Assembly: GCA_002007465.1 (NCBI GenBank)
Contig: LNAC01000003.1
Location: 9,709,515-9,773,514 of the forward strand
Direction of reading: 5' to 3'
Length of the DNA: 64,000 nt
From: Ailurus styani
Lineage: Eukaryota > Chordata > Mammalia > Carnivora > Ailuridae
Shown here: positions 11,905 to 23,150 of the stretch, piece after piece
Numbering within the stretch: position 1 is the first letter of the stretch
How the letters are laid out: every line of letters begins with the position of its first letter
Notes under the pieces: generated by a model
What the model saw: only the letters and a program-made list of their open reading frames with translations
The model's database searches: none
Told to the model about the DNA's origin: nothing
Made by a program: the position numbers and the translations under genes

Positions 11905-12113
11905 TTATTTATTCATTTACTTTTAGAGAGAGAGAGAGAGAGAGAAAATGGGTGAGAGTGGGAGGAGGGGCAGAGAGAGAGGGAGAGAATCTCAAGCAGA
12001 CCTCCCACTGAATGTTGAGACCCATGCAGGGCTCAGTCTCACCACCGTGAGATCATGACCTGAGCCAAAATCAAGAGTTGGTCGCTTAACTGACTGAGCC
12101 ACCTACGTGCCCC
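11905..12113 (-). mobile_element. Can-SINE, older subtype, antisense
   Basis: Antisense copy with an AGATTTATTTATTC tail, a (GA)n linker at about 11,926-11,945, and 'cgcttaactgactgagccacc' near the right end. Duplicated flanks are decayed. Confidence 0.85.
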
Positions 12114-13959
12114 TGGATACTTGTAAAGTTATTATTTCTCTTACTTGTATTGGATCATCTCTAAATTTGTTGATTATGATTAGGTTTTACTGAGATTGGG
12201 TTTAGAATAATTGTTGCCATCTTAGAAAAATACCGTGTGTTTGCAGTGTTTTGGATGTATCAATTACTGCCACGAAACAAAGCTATAAGTGGAATGCATC
12301 CAGGGGATGTCACATCTGTATTAAAAATAATAGACTAATTTATTCATTAAATTCTCTATGTACATATGTAATATTGGTACTGTATAATTTATTTCTTAGG
12401 CTTCTTGATGTCTTTATAACAGCCTACTGCCATCTACTGGGTTTTATTCAGAACTGTCCTGTTAATCACCAAATTAGAACTATAAGTTTTATGAGTTTCA
12501 TATCTGAGAGCTTGATATTGAGACTTCAGCAACTTCTAACCTCTTTCTTCCTTTTATAGATTATAAAATTATTAAATGGAAGACTGGTTTAGTTTTCTTA
12601 TTTAGTATAATTTACCATTTCACTTCACAGGACATTTGGAGTTCAGATCTTTCCAGAAAATTATCTTGAACATCATCACTATAATTTTGAGGTTCATATC
12701 TACTTTTTAATTTTATTGTATTTAAAACTTAGATTTCATTCTGTAAAGTGTTGTTAAAATGTTCTCATCCTTCTGTATTTTGAATTGCATATACTAGTTA
12801 CCTCTCCTATTTAAACTGGAAAGTAAAGTCTTAAGACAGCCCAAGTCTCTGAAAATTATTTACAGCTAATGAGGAAGTAATGACAATAATGTATAATATT
12901 ACTTTTTGCAGAAATAAATACAATTATAAGTAAACTTTTAGTCTTTGTATATTGAGACAAATTATTCCTTGGATACAAATTATTATGTTTTCAGTCATCT
13001 GCTGCTTGTAGAATTTAACTAACTTTAAGGTTGGAATTTTGTTTTTATTTATATTTTGTAAGTATTATTTTGTTTTTAAAATAGGATTAGAAGTCTGATT
13101 AGGCTTTATAGGTATTTATTCACTGATTTCGGTTATATTAGATAATGTAGTAGTAATTGTTACTACTTGAATGTATTATGTTTTTCAAAGCACTTCTTTC
13201 TACCTTTTTTTTTTTTTTTAGCCTTCCTTCAAAAGTAATAACTGACACGGAGAAAATGTTTTCCAAAATCATTAATAATGCTGATAGTGATTTTTAAATA
13301 GTTAGCAATATTGAAATTGTTGCCAGAGGGTTTACTGATACAGAATAGAGTCCACAGTACAATAAACAATGATTTAGGCAAGTACTTCATAAATGGATTT
13401 TATAATAATATCATCCCAGATGAAAATGCTTTTTTTCAACAGCTATGTTAAAATGTTCCTCTGAGGTTGCAGAGAAACCATGACTGTTCAGCAGGAACAA
13501 AACTGGGGGAAGAATGGAATAAAAATAATGAAAAAATTAAAATTATGGCTGTATGGGTTTGAAGATTTAGAAGGGTAGAGAAATGCAGTATTTCAGGTAC
13601 TACTAATAATACCACATGTGACTTGATAAAATATGCATAACAAAGTGTACCACCCTAAAGAACTTCTTTTGCAGAACCTTGGAATCATCTCTCATTTCTC
13701 CATCTCTCATTAACCCCACATGTAATCACGTACCAAGAACTGACTTGTGCCTCCTACTTTCTCTGCTTTCCATTTCTTCTTGCTGATGGCTCTTTATCTG
13801 GCTCCCTTCTCATGTTACTATTGATATTGCAGTAACTTTTTAATTGGTCTCCAATCCTCCAGACTACTATTTCTCCAATTCATGTTTCCCACCGTCCAAA
13901 GTTGACGTAGAAGAAAGGAAGGGGGAAGGAGTTAGGTTTGAAAGCTTGTCATTTGCCAA
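12114..13959. other. AT-rich unannotated sequence
   Basis: No supported gene. The open frame at 12,251-12,559 (102 codons) has no recognisable motif. A tract at about 13,690-13,870, pyrimidine-rich in places, may be a decayed old repeat but I cannot assign it. Confidence 0.45.
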
Positions 13960-14130
13960 ATACTTCTCTGACTAGTTTACCCCAATTTATTCAACCCTCA
14001 TGAGATAGACTAGTCCTAATTTGCAGGACATAAAATTGAGTATTGTAGAATTTCCATAGCTAGTCTAAGTTCACTGAGCTAATAAGTGTCAGAAACAGGA
14101 TTCATTTCCAGTTTCCCATTCCATCTGTCC
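13960..14130 (-). repeat. MIR SINE fragment, antisense
   Basis: 'caaccctcatgagatagact', 'gctaataagtgtcagaaacagg' and 'attcatttccag' match an antisense MIR in order. Confidence 0.65.
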
Positions 14131-14189
14131 TAAACCAGATACATGAGAAAGCTTTCTACAGGTAAGAGCATTGCCATCTTTCAATGTCA

Positions 14190-14712
14190 GGTTATACTTT
14201 AATAATAATAACCATAAGAGTTTATATTACACAATGCTTTTCATTTTACCAAGCATTCTTCTTAATGTTTTAAGTGTATTAATCCATTTAATCCTAAAAA
14301 TAACCCTACCAGGTCATTATTATTATTATTACCCCCGTTTTTATGATGAGAAAGTGGGGCATAGAGAGTTAAATAATCTGACCAGTATTACAAAGCAAGG
14401 ATATATGAGAGCAGGGATTTGAACCTATGCATTTCAGCTTCGGAGTCCCTGTTCTTTTTTTCTTTTCTTTCTTTCTTTTTTTTTTTAAGATTTATTTATT
14501 TATTTGAGAGAGAGAGAGAGAGAACAGGGGGAGGAGGAGTGGGAGAAAGAGAATCCTCCTGCAGACTCCTAAGTGCGAAGCCCCACACTGGACTCAGTCT
14601 CACAATCCTGAGATCATGACCCTGAGGTCATGACCTAAACCCGAAACCAAGAGTTGGTCACTTAACTGAGCCACCCAGCCGCCCCAGAGCCCATGTCCTT
14701 TACTACCACATA
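14190..14712 (-). repeat. MIR SINE, antisense, split by a Can-SINE
   Basis: 'aatccatttaatcctaaaaa', 'aaccctaccaggtcattatt', 'atagagagttaaataatctg' and 'gagcagggatttgaaccta' give an antisense MIR. Its end continues after the inserted SINE as 'agagcccatgtcctttact' (14,686-14,704). A related sequence on the left side, 'ggagtccctgttctttt' at 14,442-14,458, is the decayed target duplication. Confidence 0.8.
14459..14685 (-). mobile_element. Can-SINE, older subtype, antisense
   Basis: Antisense copy with a long poly-T/CTTT start, an AGATTTATTTATTTATTTG tail region and a (GA)n linker. On the right 'acttaactgagccacccag' is followed by 'ccgcccc'. A tandem 'gatcatgaccctgaggtcatgacc' segment (about 14,612-14,635) looks like a small internal duplication. 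Confidence 0.85.
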
Positions 14713-14743
14713 AAACCTAATTGTTTCTTAGCAAGTACTTTTT

Positions 14744-14950
14744 AAAAAAGATTTTAATTATTTATTTACTTACCAGATTGAGCAAGAGAGAGAGCACAAG
14801 CAGGGGTAGCACCAAGTAGAGCAGGCAGAGGGAGAAGCAGGCTCCTCACTGAGCAAGGATCCCGACTGATGCGGGACTCAGTCCCAGGACCCTGTGATCA
14901 TGACCAGAGCTGAAGGCAGACGCTTAACCAACTGAGCCACCAAGGCATCC
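14744..14950 (-). mobile_element. Can-SINE, older subtype, antisense
   Basis: Antisense copy ending 'gcttaaccaactgagccacc'. The probable target-site duplication is caagtacttttt (14,732-14,743) and caaatacttttt (14,953-14,964), with one mismatch. Confidence 0.85.
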
Positions 14951-15088
14951 CACAAATACTTTTTGACTTGAAACTTGAACAATCCAATAATTGTGTATGG
15001 AAATAGATTTTATGAATTAAATGTAAAATGGAAATAAAAAGGGTATTGAGGTCCTAGAATTAAAAATCAAATAGAAAAATAAATTTTA

Positions 15089-15268
15089 GGGTGCCTGGGT
15101 GGCTCAGTGGGTTAAAGCCTCTGCCTTCGGCTCAGGTCATGATCTCAGGGTCCTGGGATCGAGCCCCGCATCGGGCTCCCTCCTCTCTCTCTGCCTGCCT
15201 CTCTGCCTACTTGTAATCTCTCCCTCTCTATCAAATAAATAAATAAAATCTTTAAAAAAAAAAAAGAA
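15089..15268 (+). mobile_element. Can-SINE (mustelid-type) with internal deletion
   Basis: Sense copy flanked by a perfect 16-bp duplication, agaaaaataaatttta, at 15,073-15,088 and 15,269-15,284. The segment between 'cgggctccc' and 'tcctctctct' lacks the usual 'tgctcagcggggagcctgcttcc' block, so it carries a deletion of a little over 20 bases compared with full copies here. Confidence 0.95.
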
Positions 15269-15284
15269 AGAAAAATAAATTTTA

Positions 15285-15594
15285 CCAGGTACGTATTTAA
15301 GAACTATGGGAACTTGAGAGTCTTTGTTGAATCTCTCCTCAGTGTGGAATCAGGATAAACAAAAACTTTGAAAACGTAGTGGGAAAAGATAGGGATGGGA
15401 ACAACAAAACGTGGCATGCTTAAGAAAACAGAATAAATAGTGAAATAAAAATCAGTGATTGTAAGAACAGATCATTTCTCTTAGTCTTGATCATAAAAAT
15501 ATATGTTTAAATCTTGCCCAGTTCAATAAGCATTCAAACTTCACATTGTTTGATGACTTCTCAAACTTAGTTGAAGAAAAGTATTTAATTTAGT
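15285..15594. other. Unannotated unique sequence
   Basis: About 310 bases with no gene or recognisable repeat. Confidence 0.5.
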
Positions 15595-15915
15595 TTGCTA
15601 TGAACAGAATGTTTGTGTCCTCCCAAATTCAAGTGTTGAAACTCTAATACCCAGTGTGATATAGTATTTAGTGAGAGGCCTTTGGGAAGTGATTAGATAA
15701 TGAAGTCACTAGTGCCCTTATAAAAAGAGTGGGGAAAGAGCATGCTTCCTTTCTCTTTCTACCAGGAAGAGCCCCCCATGCCCCCGCATTAGGAACTGCA
15801 TCAGCCAGCACCTTAATCTTGAACTTCTTAGTCCCTAGAACTATGAAAGGTAACTTTTATTGTTTAAGCCACCCAGTCTAAGATTGTTTTGTTTTAGCAG
15901 TCCTAACTGATGAAG
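15595..15915 (+). mobile_element. MaLR (MST/MLT1A-type) LTR, sense
   Basis: It opens 'gctatgaacagaatgtttgtg', continues 'ttgaaactctaatacccag', 'gaggcctttgggaagtgatt', 'agtgcccttataaaaaga' and ends 'gtttaagccacccagtct...'. This is the ordered set of conserved blocks of MST/MLT1A-like LTRs. No internal ERV sequence is attached, so it is a solo or truncated LTR. Confidence 0.85.
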
Positions 15916-15989
15916 ATATGGTCTTCTAGCCAAGCAAACTCTGACTGCTTGCAAGGAGACTGCTGGTTTTGCCAAAATTTTGCTTGAGT

Positions 15990-16456
15990 TCTGTATTTCA
16001 AAATGATGTATTGAGGTTTAACCCCTAATGTCTCAGAATATGAACTTCTTTGGAAATAAGGTCATTGCAGGTGTTCATAGTTAAGATAAAGTCTTACTGG
16101 AGTAGGGTGGGCCCTTAATGAATATGACTATGTTGTTATAAGAAGAGGAGAGAGAAAGTCCGAGGGCAGACAGCCCTGTGAAGACAGGGACACACAGGGA
16201 GAACACTGTGTGACAACAGAGGCAGAGACTGGGGGGATACAGCTGCTAGCCAAGGGGTACCGAGCGGTGATGGCCACTACCAGACGCTAGGAAGAGACAA
16301 GAATTCTACCCTAAATCTCAGTGGAAACATGGCCTTGCTGATACTGTGATTCCTGGACTTCTAGCTTTCAGTACTGCGAGAGAATACATTTCTGTTATAT
16401 TAAGCCACCGGAAGTGTGGCACTTTGTTATGGCAGCCTGAGGAAGCTAATATACTT
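15990..16456 (+). mobile_element. MLT1-type LTR, sense, different subfamily
   Basis: 'gaggtttaacccctaatgtc', 'tttggaaataaggtcattgc', 'agggtgggcccttaatgaa', 'gttataagaagagga' and the end 'ttatattaagccaccgg ... ttgttatggcagcctgagg' form the order of an MLT1-class LTR. It lies about 75 bases after another MaLR LTR in the same orientation, but the two differ too much to be the paired LTRs of one provirus. Confidence 0.85.
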
Positions 16457-17076
16457 AGCATCATTTCACACTCGGAGGGAGGCTCTTGCTCCCATGCTAG
16501 TCAGCCAGCCAGCTCTAGAATCTCTTCCATCTGTGGGTTTTCTATTTCTATTCATTACAATTATGTGCAATTGCCCAGAATGGTTATATTCAGAACAGGA
16601 AAAGCCCCTTTCGAAAACATGTGGCACTTTTCAACACATAAAAGATTTAAGTCATCCTCTGTCCTGAAAAGACCTCCCCCACCTCCACCCAACACACACA
16701 TTTGTTTTGCAGTTCTTCCCTTTCCCCACCTCAGAAGGAAAAGAGATGGACGCACTCCATCTGGAATGTGAGCTACAAGGCTCTAGGAGGGCGACAGCCC
16801 ACTCTCTCCCCGATTCAGTCAATTCATGGGTAAATGATCTGTCCAAAAGCAAAGACCTCACTGACTATGCAGTTTTGTAACCTGTCTGAAAACTGTATGC
16901 TTCTCAGAACTGGTGCAGATAGTGGTCTTATTACCCATCACAAACCCATCTATATCCTGAGTCACTTGAAATAGCTCCACCCCACCCTTAAACTGTCGTG
17001 ATGAGCTGAGAACTCAAAATGGTCTCTCACTCTGTCCAACTACAACACTGTAATCATAGCTCTCTTTACCTATCTA
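16457..17076. other. Unannotated unique sequence
   Basis: About 620 bases, less AT-rich than the surroundings. The open frames crossing 16,346-16,861 start inside an LTR or overlap on opposite strands, and none has a recognisable domain. Confidence 0.5.
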
Positions 17077-17077
17077 C

Positions 17078-17127
<50 letters not shown>

Positions 17128-17199
17128 CTCTCTCTCTCTCTCTCCCCCTCCCTCCCTCCCTCTCTCTCTTTTCTTTTCTTTTCTCTTCCTTTCTTTCTC
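17077..17199. repeat. Pyrimidine microsatellite (CTTT)n(CT)n(CCCT)n
   Basis: About 120 bases of almost pure C/T on the plus strand: a run of CTTT units, then CT, then CCCT, then TTTTC units. It is a compound simple repeat of a type that can form triplex DNA. Confidence 0.95.
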
Positions 17200-18128
17200 A
17201 AAACTCCAGGACATTCCTTAATTTTTCATTATTTTGACATATTATCTCCTTTGGACTGGAAAATAATAAATCTTAACTGTTCTGTACCTTGATCACCAAA
17301 GTGATTTTTTCCCCATTGGTTTCAGGGATTTGGTAAAATATATTACAATTATCATAGGCAGATTGCCACAATTTCAAAATGCACACTGATGCTCAAAATA
17401 CAAATAATCTACGGATATTGTTTCTATTCCTCTCATCAAATCTCATAGAACTTCAAAATTCTTAATATTACCAATTATTCTTGGGTTTTGGGCTTATTTG
17501 TCTGTTTTCTTCTGAATGAGAAATCCCTTTCCAAGTCAATTTTCACCAATGGATAATGTATCTGTTGAATTATATTGAAACTATGGATATGAAATTTAGT
17601 GCAATACTCCCTAATATAATTTGCCTTTCAGAAAAACTCATCAGTCTAGACAACATTTTGGGTATTCAATCCCGTCAGAGTTAGGAAAAAGTCAAATTAG
17701 ATTATTTTTAGTCCAGAAGCAAAATAAACTATTTTCAGATAATTTTAAAAATAAGATAGTCATTTGATCAAGATTTTATAATTTATTTTGCACATTTTTT
17801 TAGTTTTATAAAAACTAAAGGTAAAATAAGGTAAAAAAAAAAAAGGTAAAATACCACTACCTTTTTATATATTTTTTCTGACTATATTTAGCAGGCAAAA
17901 TTACTATATGTCACTGAAAACGTTAAAATGTAAAATGATTTTTTCCTTAATAGACTATTTTAAAAATAAATTTTCAGTAGACTATTGATTGACTTAGGAA
18001 ATTTTCTATTGAATAAATTTATGTTCAGTGTGAATCTGTCAACACAATTAACTTGTATTAGTTTTTAGTGGAGTAATGTCCACAAATTCAGTGCTATAGG
18101 TTTGATGGGTCGCTATATTCATAGACTT
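17200..18128. other. AT-rich unannotated sequence
   Basis: No gene or classifiable repeat is visible. Confidence 0.5.
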
Positions 18129-18144
18129 AAAAATAAATGAGAGA

Positions 18145-18332
18145 GGGGCGCCTGGGTGGCTCAGTGGTCAAGCGTCTGCGTTCGGCTTGGGTCATGTTCC
18201 CGGGGTCCTGGGATCGAGCCCCGCATCGGGCTCTCTGCTTGGTGGGAAGCCTGCTTCTCCCTCCCCACTTCCCCTGCTTGTGTTCCCTCTCTTGCTGTGT
18301 CTCTCTCTGTCAAATAATAAATAAAATCTTAA
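18145..18332 (+). mobile_element. Can-SINE, intermediate subtype, sense
   Basis: Sense copy with head 'gggcgcctgggtggctcagtgg' shortened to 'gtcaagcgtctgcgttcgg', so it differs from the 'gttaaagcctctgcc' form. A perfect 16-bp duplication, aaaaataaatgagaga, flanks it at 18,129-18,144 and 18,333-18,348. Confidence 0.95.
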
Positions 18333-18348
18333 AAAAATAAATGAGAGA

Positions 18349-19503
18349 TAAAAAGATAAATAATAAATTGTATTTACTCTTGATGGAAAAGCAACATTAC
18401 TTATTAAATATTTATACAATTATTCTTCATTATGTCCGATAAATAGATGGAAGGAAAAGATTTTAATGAAGATTTACTAAGGCCCAAAGCAGTTGAATTC
18501 TAAACATAGATCTGAACATCATCTTTAAGACAGTAGTGAATGGTAATTTCAATTTGTTAGAAAAATAATAATAAATAAAAAAACTTAGGTTATGATTTAG
18601 GATTAAACCACTAAAAATCATCGAGACTATCATATAGAGATTTCACTGAAGGGCAAAGGCTTTTGTGTTTAGGTCCTTGACACTTTTGGTGAAAGAACAT
18701 GGAAACCTTTGCAGAGAGAGAATTCTTAGAAATAAATGTGTGAGCAGACTTTCAACAACAGCCTCTAATGCTTATCTCACCCTCAGAATTATGGTGAATA
18801 ATGGGAACTATAAATGAATGAAATACTGAGAATTAATTATAGTAGTATCAAAGTACTTGACGTTTTCCCACCATTTGAATAGTATTATATGCTTCTAGGC
18901 TTTTTTCCCCCAATCATCTTTGTTGTTGTTTAAATATTTTTGTCAACCAAGAAAGGCTTTACTTTTTAGATTCTTTTTGTATTTTTCTCAACCAATATGA
19001 AACTTCTGCAGTTATTGTAATCAGAGGAGACTCAATGCTTCATTTAGTTTTTGTTATTGGTGAGTCATTGGAAGGTAGTGAGTGGTCACTCCTGCCTCTG
19101 CATACTCTACTCTTTACCACACGAGGCAGTAAACGCTGCTGCTACTACACTGAAAATCTGAGATACAGTGCTCACTCCAAAAGTGGTCAGTACATGTACA
19201 TTACACACACGTACACATACACACACCCCACTTGAATAAAGAAGACCTTCCTTTGGGAGAAATAGGTAGAGAAGGTACTAATAAAGTTACGTTCAGTGTG
19301 TGTTCCACTTTCCTCTGTAATCTCCCACCATGTCTGAAGGTAGGGCTGATATAAGTGTTTATAAATTACTTGCTTTATTTGTTAACACATTACCAAAAAA
19401 AAAAAAAAAAAAAGAAGACTCATGAAGATAAAAAAGACTCAGATCCCTAAATGCCACTGTTTTGATGTATTCCATTATGGTCGTTAGTCCTAGGCTTCTT
19501 TTT
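18349..19503. other. AT-rich unannotated sequence
   Basis: No gene is visible. It contains a short CA-rich tract at about 19,203-19,228 and a poly-A run at 19,396-19,413. Confidence 0.5.
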
Positions 19504-19516
19504 ATTTTAGTAATTA

Positions 19517-19712
19517 TGTTTTTTCTAAGATTTTATTTATTCATTTGAGAGAAAGAGAGAGAAAGCATGAGCAGGAGGGAGGGGCAGAGGCAGAGGGGAA
19601 AGCAGACTCCCCCTGAGCAGGGAGATGGATGTGGGGCTCTATCCCAGCACCCTGGGATCACGACCTGAGCCAAAGGCAGACGCTTAACCATCTGAGCCAC
19701 CTAGACGCCCCC
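19517..19712 (-). mobile_element. Can-SINE, older subtype, antisense
   Basis: Antisense copy, right end 'gcttaaccatctgagccacc'. A 13-bp duplication, attttagtaatta, lies at 19,504-19,516 and 19,713-19,725. The right-hand duplication overlaps the target site of the next SINE. Confidence 0.9.
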
Positions 19713-19738
19713 ATTTTAGTAATTAAAATAATAGTTTT

Positions 19739-19944
19739 TTTTTTTTTTTTAAGAATTTATTTATTCATTTGACACAGAGAGAGAGATTACAAGTAGGCAG
19801 AGAGGCAGGCAGAGAGAGAGGAGAGAGGAGGAAGCAGGCTCCCCGCTGAGCAGAGAGCCCGATGTGGGCCTCGATCCCAGGACCCTGGGATCATGACCTG
19901 AGCCGAAGGCAGCGGCTTTAACCCACTGAGCCACCCAGGCGCCC
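19739..19944 (-). mobile_element. Can-SINE (mustelid-type), antisense
   Basis: Complete antisense copy with 'aacccactgagccacccagg' at the right. A perfect 15-bp duplication, taaaataatagtttt, lies at 19,724-19,738 and 19,945-19,959. It inserted directly beside the preceding, older SINE in the same orientation. Confidence 0.95.
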
Positions 19945-19959
19945 TAAAATAATAGTTTT

Positions 19960-20669
19960 ATGCAGTTCTTTATCCTGCAGTTTCCAAATTGCTACTTGAT
20001 TTTCCTTAATTTTTCATTTATTACAATGATTTGAATAACTGTGTCTTAATAATGGTTAGATGATAGACCTAGATAGACCAGTCCTCTATCATAGACTATT
20101 TTATACAACTCTAGAGTGATCCTCTCCGTATAGACTTTTAAAGATTATTTGTTTAAATTCGACATTGCTTAATTAATAAATCTATAGTATGTAAAGATAT
20201 TTAAGTTTTTAATACATATTGGCAAATTGCCATCCACAGTGGTTCTGTTGATTTTTAATAGGTGAGGTGGACTATCTTTTTGTTCATAACTCAATAATCC
20301 AACTTCTTTGGCTGAATGTGAGTGACTCTGAGCAAAGAAATGAGGATACCTTATTTGATTACTTGTTTACAATTTATTTTTCTTCTTATAAAAAGGTATA
20401 GTTCTAATTTAAAGTGAATTTTAAAAAAAACTTTGTATCCAGATGAAATTATTTTGGAGCCCAAGAATTTCGTGAACATCTAAACTTTAAGCATTTGATG
20501 GCTTTTCATGAAATTAATACTTTGAGTATTACTAGTAGAATGAATGGATCCTATCTAGGAAAAATGTGTCACATTTTTGTGATCACTAGTTATAACGTTT
20601 CAATGAAGGAGTCATATTAATAAAAATGATGTTTTTCATAATAGCAACCATACCAACATCAAGTATTAT
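19960..20669. other. AT-rich unannotated sequence
   Basis: No gene or classifiable repeat is visible. Confidence 0.5.
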
Positions 20670-20905
20670 TTAATAGCTGCTTATAATAGTCAGAATCTTT
20701 ATTAAATTCATTATGTATGTGATTTCATGTACTTCACAGGAGCTTCTGAGATAATTATCACTATTTTGAAAGATGAGGAAATTAATCATTAAAATGAACA
20801 TTAAGCGATATGACCAAGAGCACCCAACTAGTAAGAGATCAAGTTGAAGTTAAGACCCAGAGAAGTTGGACTCCAGAGCACTTTATTACACTACAAATTC
20901 ATAAT
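20670..20905 (-). repeat. MIR SINE, antisense
   Basis: 'gtgatttcatgtacttcaca', 'agatgaggaaattaatcatt', 'agcacccaactagtaagag' and 'ttggactccagagcac' follow antisense MIR order. Confidence 0.75.
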
Positions 20906-21830
20906 TTAGCTTTTGATGAGAGGAAGGGGCATGATTAGTGTAATCTTGGAAAAGTAATTCCCCCCTGCAATATCAATTTTTATGAAATGATGTCATGATC
21001 ATTTGTGAGCACTACCACAGATATTCCAATATCTAAAGGGAAATTTCTTGGGCACTCAGAGTATGACATTACCAGATGAATTTTGTTGTTATGTGACTAA
21101 ACAGGATGGCTTTCCATTCAGAAAGGTTATGATTTATGATAGTTCTTAGATTTTATTCAACTAGATTTTAAATGACTTGCTCTCTCAATGTGACACAGGC
21201 TTGTGTGGAACTAGTACGCTAACACCTCATGCTTCCAGCAAAGAATTAGTGTGCTTCTTTGGAGACTGTTGTTTCTGAACCGATAAGCAAACCTTCCAGA
21301 CGACATGTGTGTTGTAACCCACTTATGGAACATTCTCTGTCCATGTGTTATGAACAACCATTATATTAAAAGCTGGTTATTGGAGTTTTCTGCTGTATAA
21401 TGATGGATTACTACAATTACTAGTATTGGGAGTCTTAAATATGATCTCCACATGCTTTTTTTGTTAGCCACTAGTCCTTAAAAGTAAATTTAGGATTCAA
21501 AAGTTTTTAAGAATTTCATTTTGAAAGAAAAAGATTTGAAAGAAAAGATTGCAATAGCAATAAACTAGTAAGTTTCATTAGAAAACTCAACTTTAAAATG
21601 CATCACTATAGGGTATAAAGAATAAGTACACAAAGTTTCAATTTTTACTTTCTTTGAAATGATGTTAGCAGGATAGTTAACAATCTGTTTTACTCCAAGC
21701 CCTGACATCAGCATTTCTACTTCTGATAAATCCACTCCTCTTGCACAAATATAGGCACCAATCACAAGTTAAAAATGACATTGGCAGATGAGAAAAATAT
21801 AACAATTGGTTGTGTTTTTTTACATTGTAC
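20906..21830. other. AT-rich unannotated sequence
   Basis: No gene or classifiable repeat is visible. The 66-codon minus-strand frame at 21,565-21,765 has no recognisable feature. Confidence 0.5.
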
Positions 21831-21872
21831 ATTTTAATTACCATTTTAATTACCCGTTTTAATTACCCATTT
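21831..21872. repeat. Three tandem copies of a TTTTAATTACC unit
   Basis: 'attttaattacc', 'attttaattaccc' and 'gttttaattaccc' follow one another, a short imperfect tandem repeat with a unit of 12-13 bases. Confidence 0.85.
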
Positions 21873-21879
21873 CATCCTC

Positions 21880-22125
21880 ATCACTATGGAAGGAGTCTCA
21901 AGTAGACTTTCCAGGCAAAGACTGGGATTCAAATTCAGGTTCTACTGTTTGCTAGCTGGTGAGTTAAAAATCCGTATTTTCTTCCCCAGTTGTTTTGTGT
22001 GTAAAACTGATATAAAAATAGATCCCTCCATATGATTATTATAAGATGCAAATGCAATCACATATGTAAAATATTTAGCAAAGTGAATATGATGATTAGT
22101 ATCATTAATATTAGTAAATCTTGCA
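21880..22125 (+). repeat. MIR SINE, sense
   Basis: 'gactgggattcaaattcagg', 'ttctactgtttgctagctgg', a decayed middle and 'gatgcaaatgcaatcacata ... aatatttagcaaagtg' match the sense MIR order. Confidence 0.7.
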
Positions 22126-22514
22126 TTGCTCTGAAAATTTTTAAATAAATAAACAAGTTTTGATTGTTTCCCTAATGGCTCTTCGTACCATTAGCTATGG
22201 GAAGCAGCTCTCATGAAATTCAATGCTTCTGCTCTTGTATCATCCACACGGACATCTTGTACGTGAGTTTCAGCCACTATAGATGATGACAGCCAATCTC
22301 TTTGATGTGCCCCTGGAACAACAACATTGGATTGAAAGTATGCTATGCCACTTGGATTTCAAATTATGCCATTCCAAATGCCTCCAAATTTGTTGGAAAT
22401 TCATACACAAAGTTTAATTTTGACTTTTTAAAGATTGTGTGTGTCTATCCCAGTCAAATAACACTGTTAACTTGTTGTAGAGACCCACAAATAAGTAGTG
22501 TTAGAACCAGGTCT

Positions 22515-22735
22515 AGATTTTAGAGAAGGTGGAATAGCATGGGCTCCGGAGCTAGCAGGTTTTGTTCAAATCCTGGCCTTGCCCTTCTCTTACTATATGA
22601 CGTTGGGTAAGTTACTTAACCTCTCTGTGCCTGTCTTCCTTCAGAGTATTACTAGGATTAAATGTGTGGATTTTACATTAAATGTGTAGAGCAAGAGCTC
22701 CAGATGCTGTGCACGTGCCAAATGCTATTTTCTGT
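22515..22735 (+). repeat. MIR SINE, sense
   Basis: 'gcatgggctccggagctagc', 'tcaaatcctggccttgccc', 'gacgttgggtaagttactta' and 'acctctctgtgcctgtcttc' are clear sense MIR blocks. This is one of the best-preserved MIRs here. Confidence 0.9.
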
Positions 22736-23132
22736 TATTTCTTATCTTCAGTTAAGGTATTCCTTCTGGCTTCCTTTCCTTGAAGATGGTCTTAATGGAA
22801 TCCTCAAACTATCAGGGGGATAGAATGAATTAACATGTGTAACTGTTGCAGTAACTCTTCTATACCCTTTCTACACATTATTTCACTGAATATAAGTCAA
22901 CTACTTCAGAGCTATTAATGTCAATGTTTTCTTTTAACTTTAGAGGGTTAGAGCCAGGAGGCAAACTGAGATCTTTTTCATTTCTAAGTTCATTCTATTT
23001 TTATGGCTTTATCTAAGTCTTGTCACACATAAGATTTTAGACTTTGCTGTTTTTATAAACATTTCAGTTTTTCAGATCTTAATCCTTCTGCTGCTGGATT
23101 TGAACACTCACGACTAATATGCTAGCATTGAT
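22736..23132. other. Unannotated unique sequence
   Basis: No gene or clear repeat is visible. Confidence 0.5.
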
Positions 23133-23150
23133 TTGACCTTCAGTTTCTTT

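Noticed and set aside
16346..16771. 141-codon open frame on the plus strand
   Set aside because: It begins inside an MLT1-type LTR, has low-complexity proline runs, is overlapped by frames on both strands and shows no known domain.
17019..17237. Open frame rich in SFLSFFLS and SLSLSL repeats
   Set aside because: It is the translation of the pyrimidine microsatellite.
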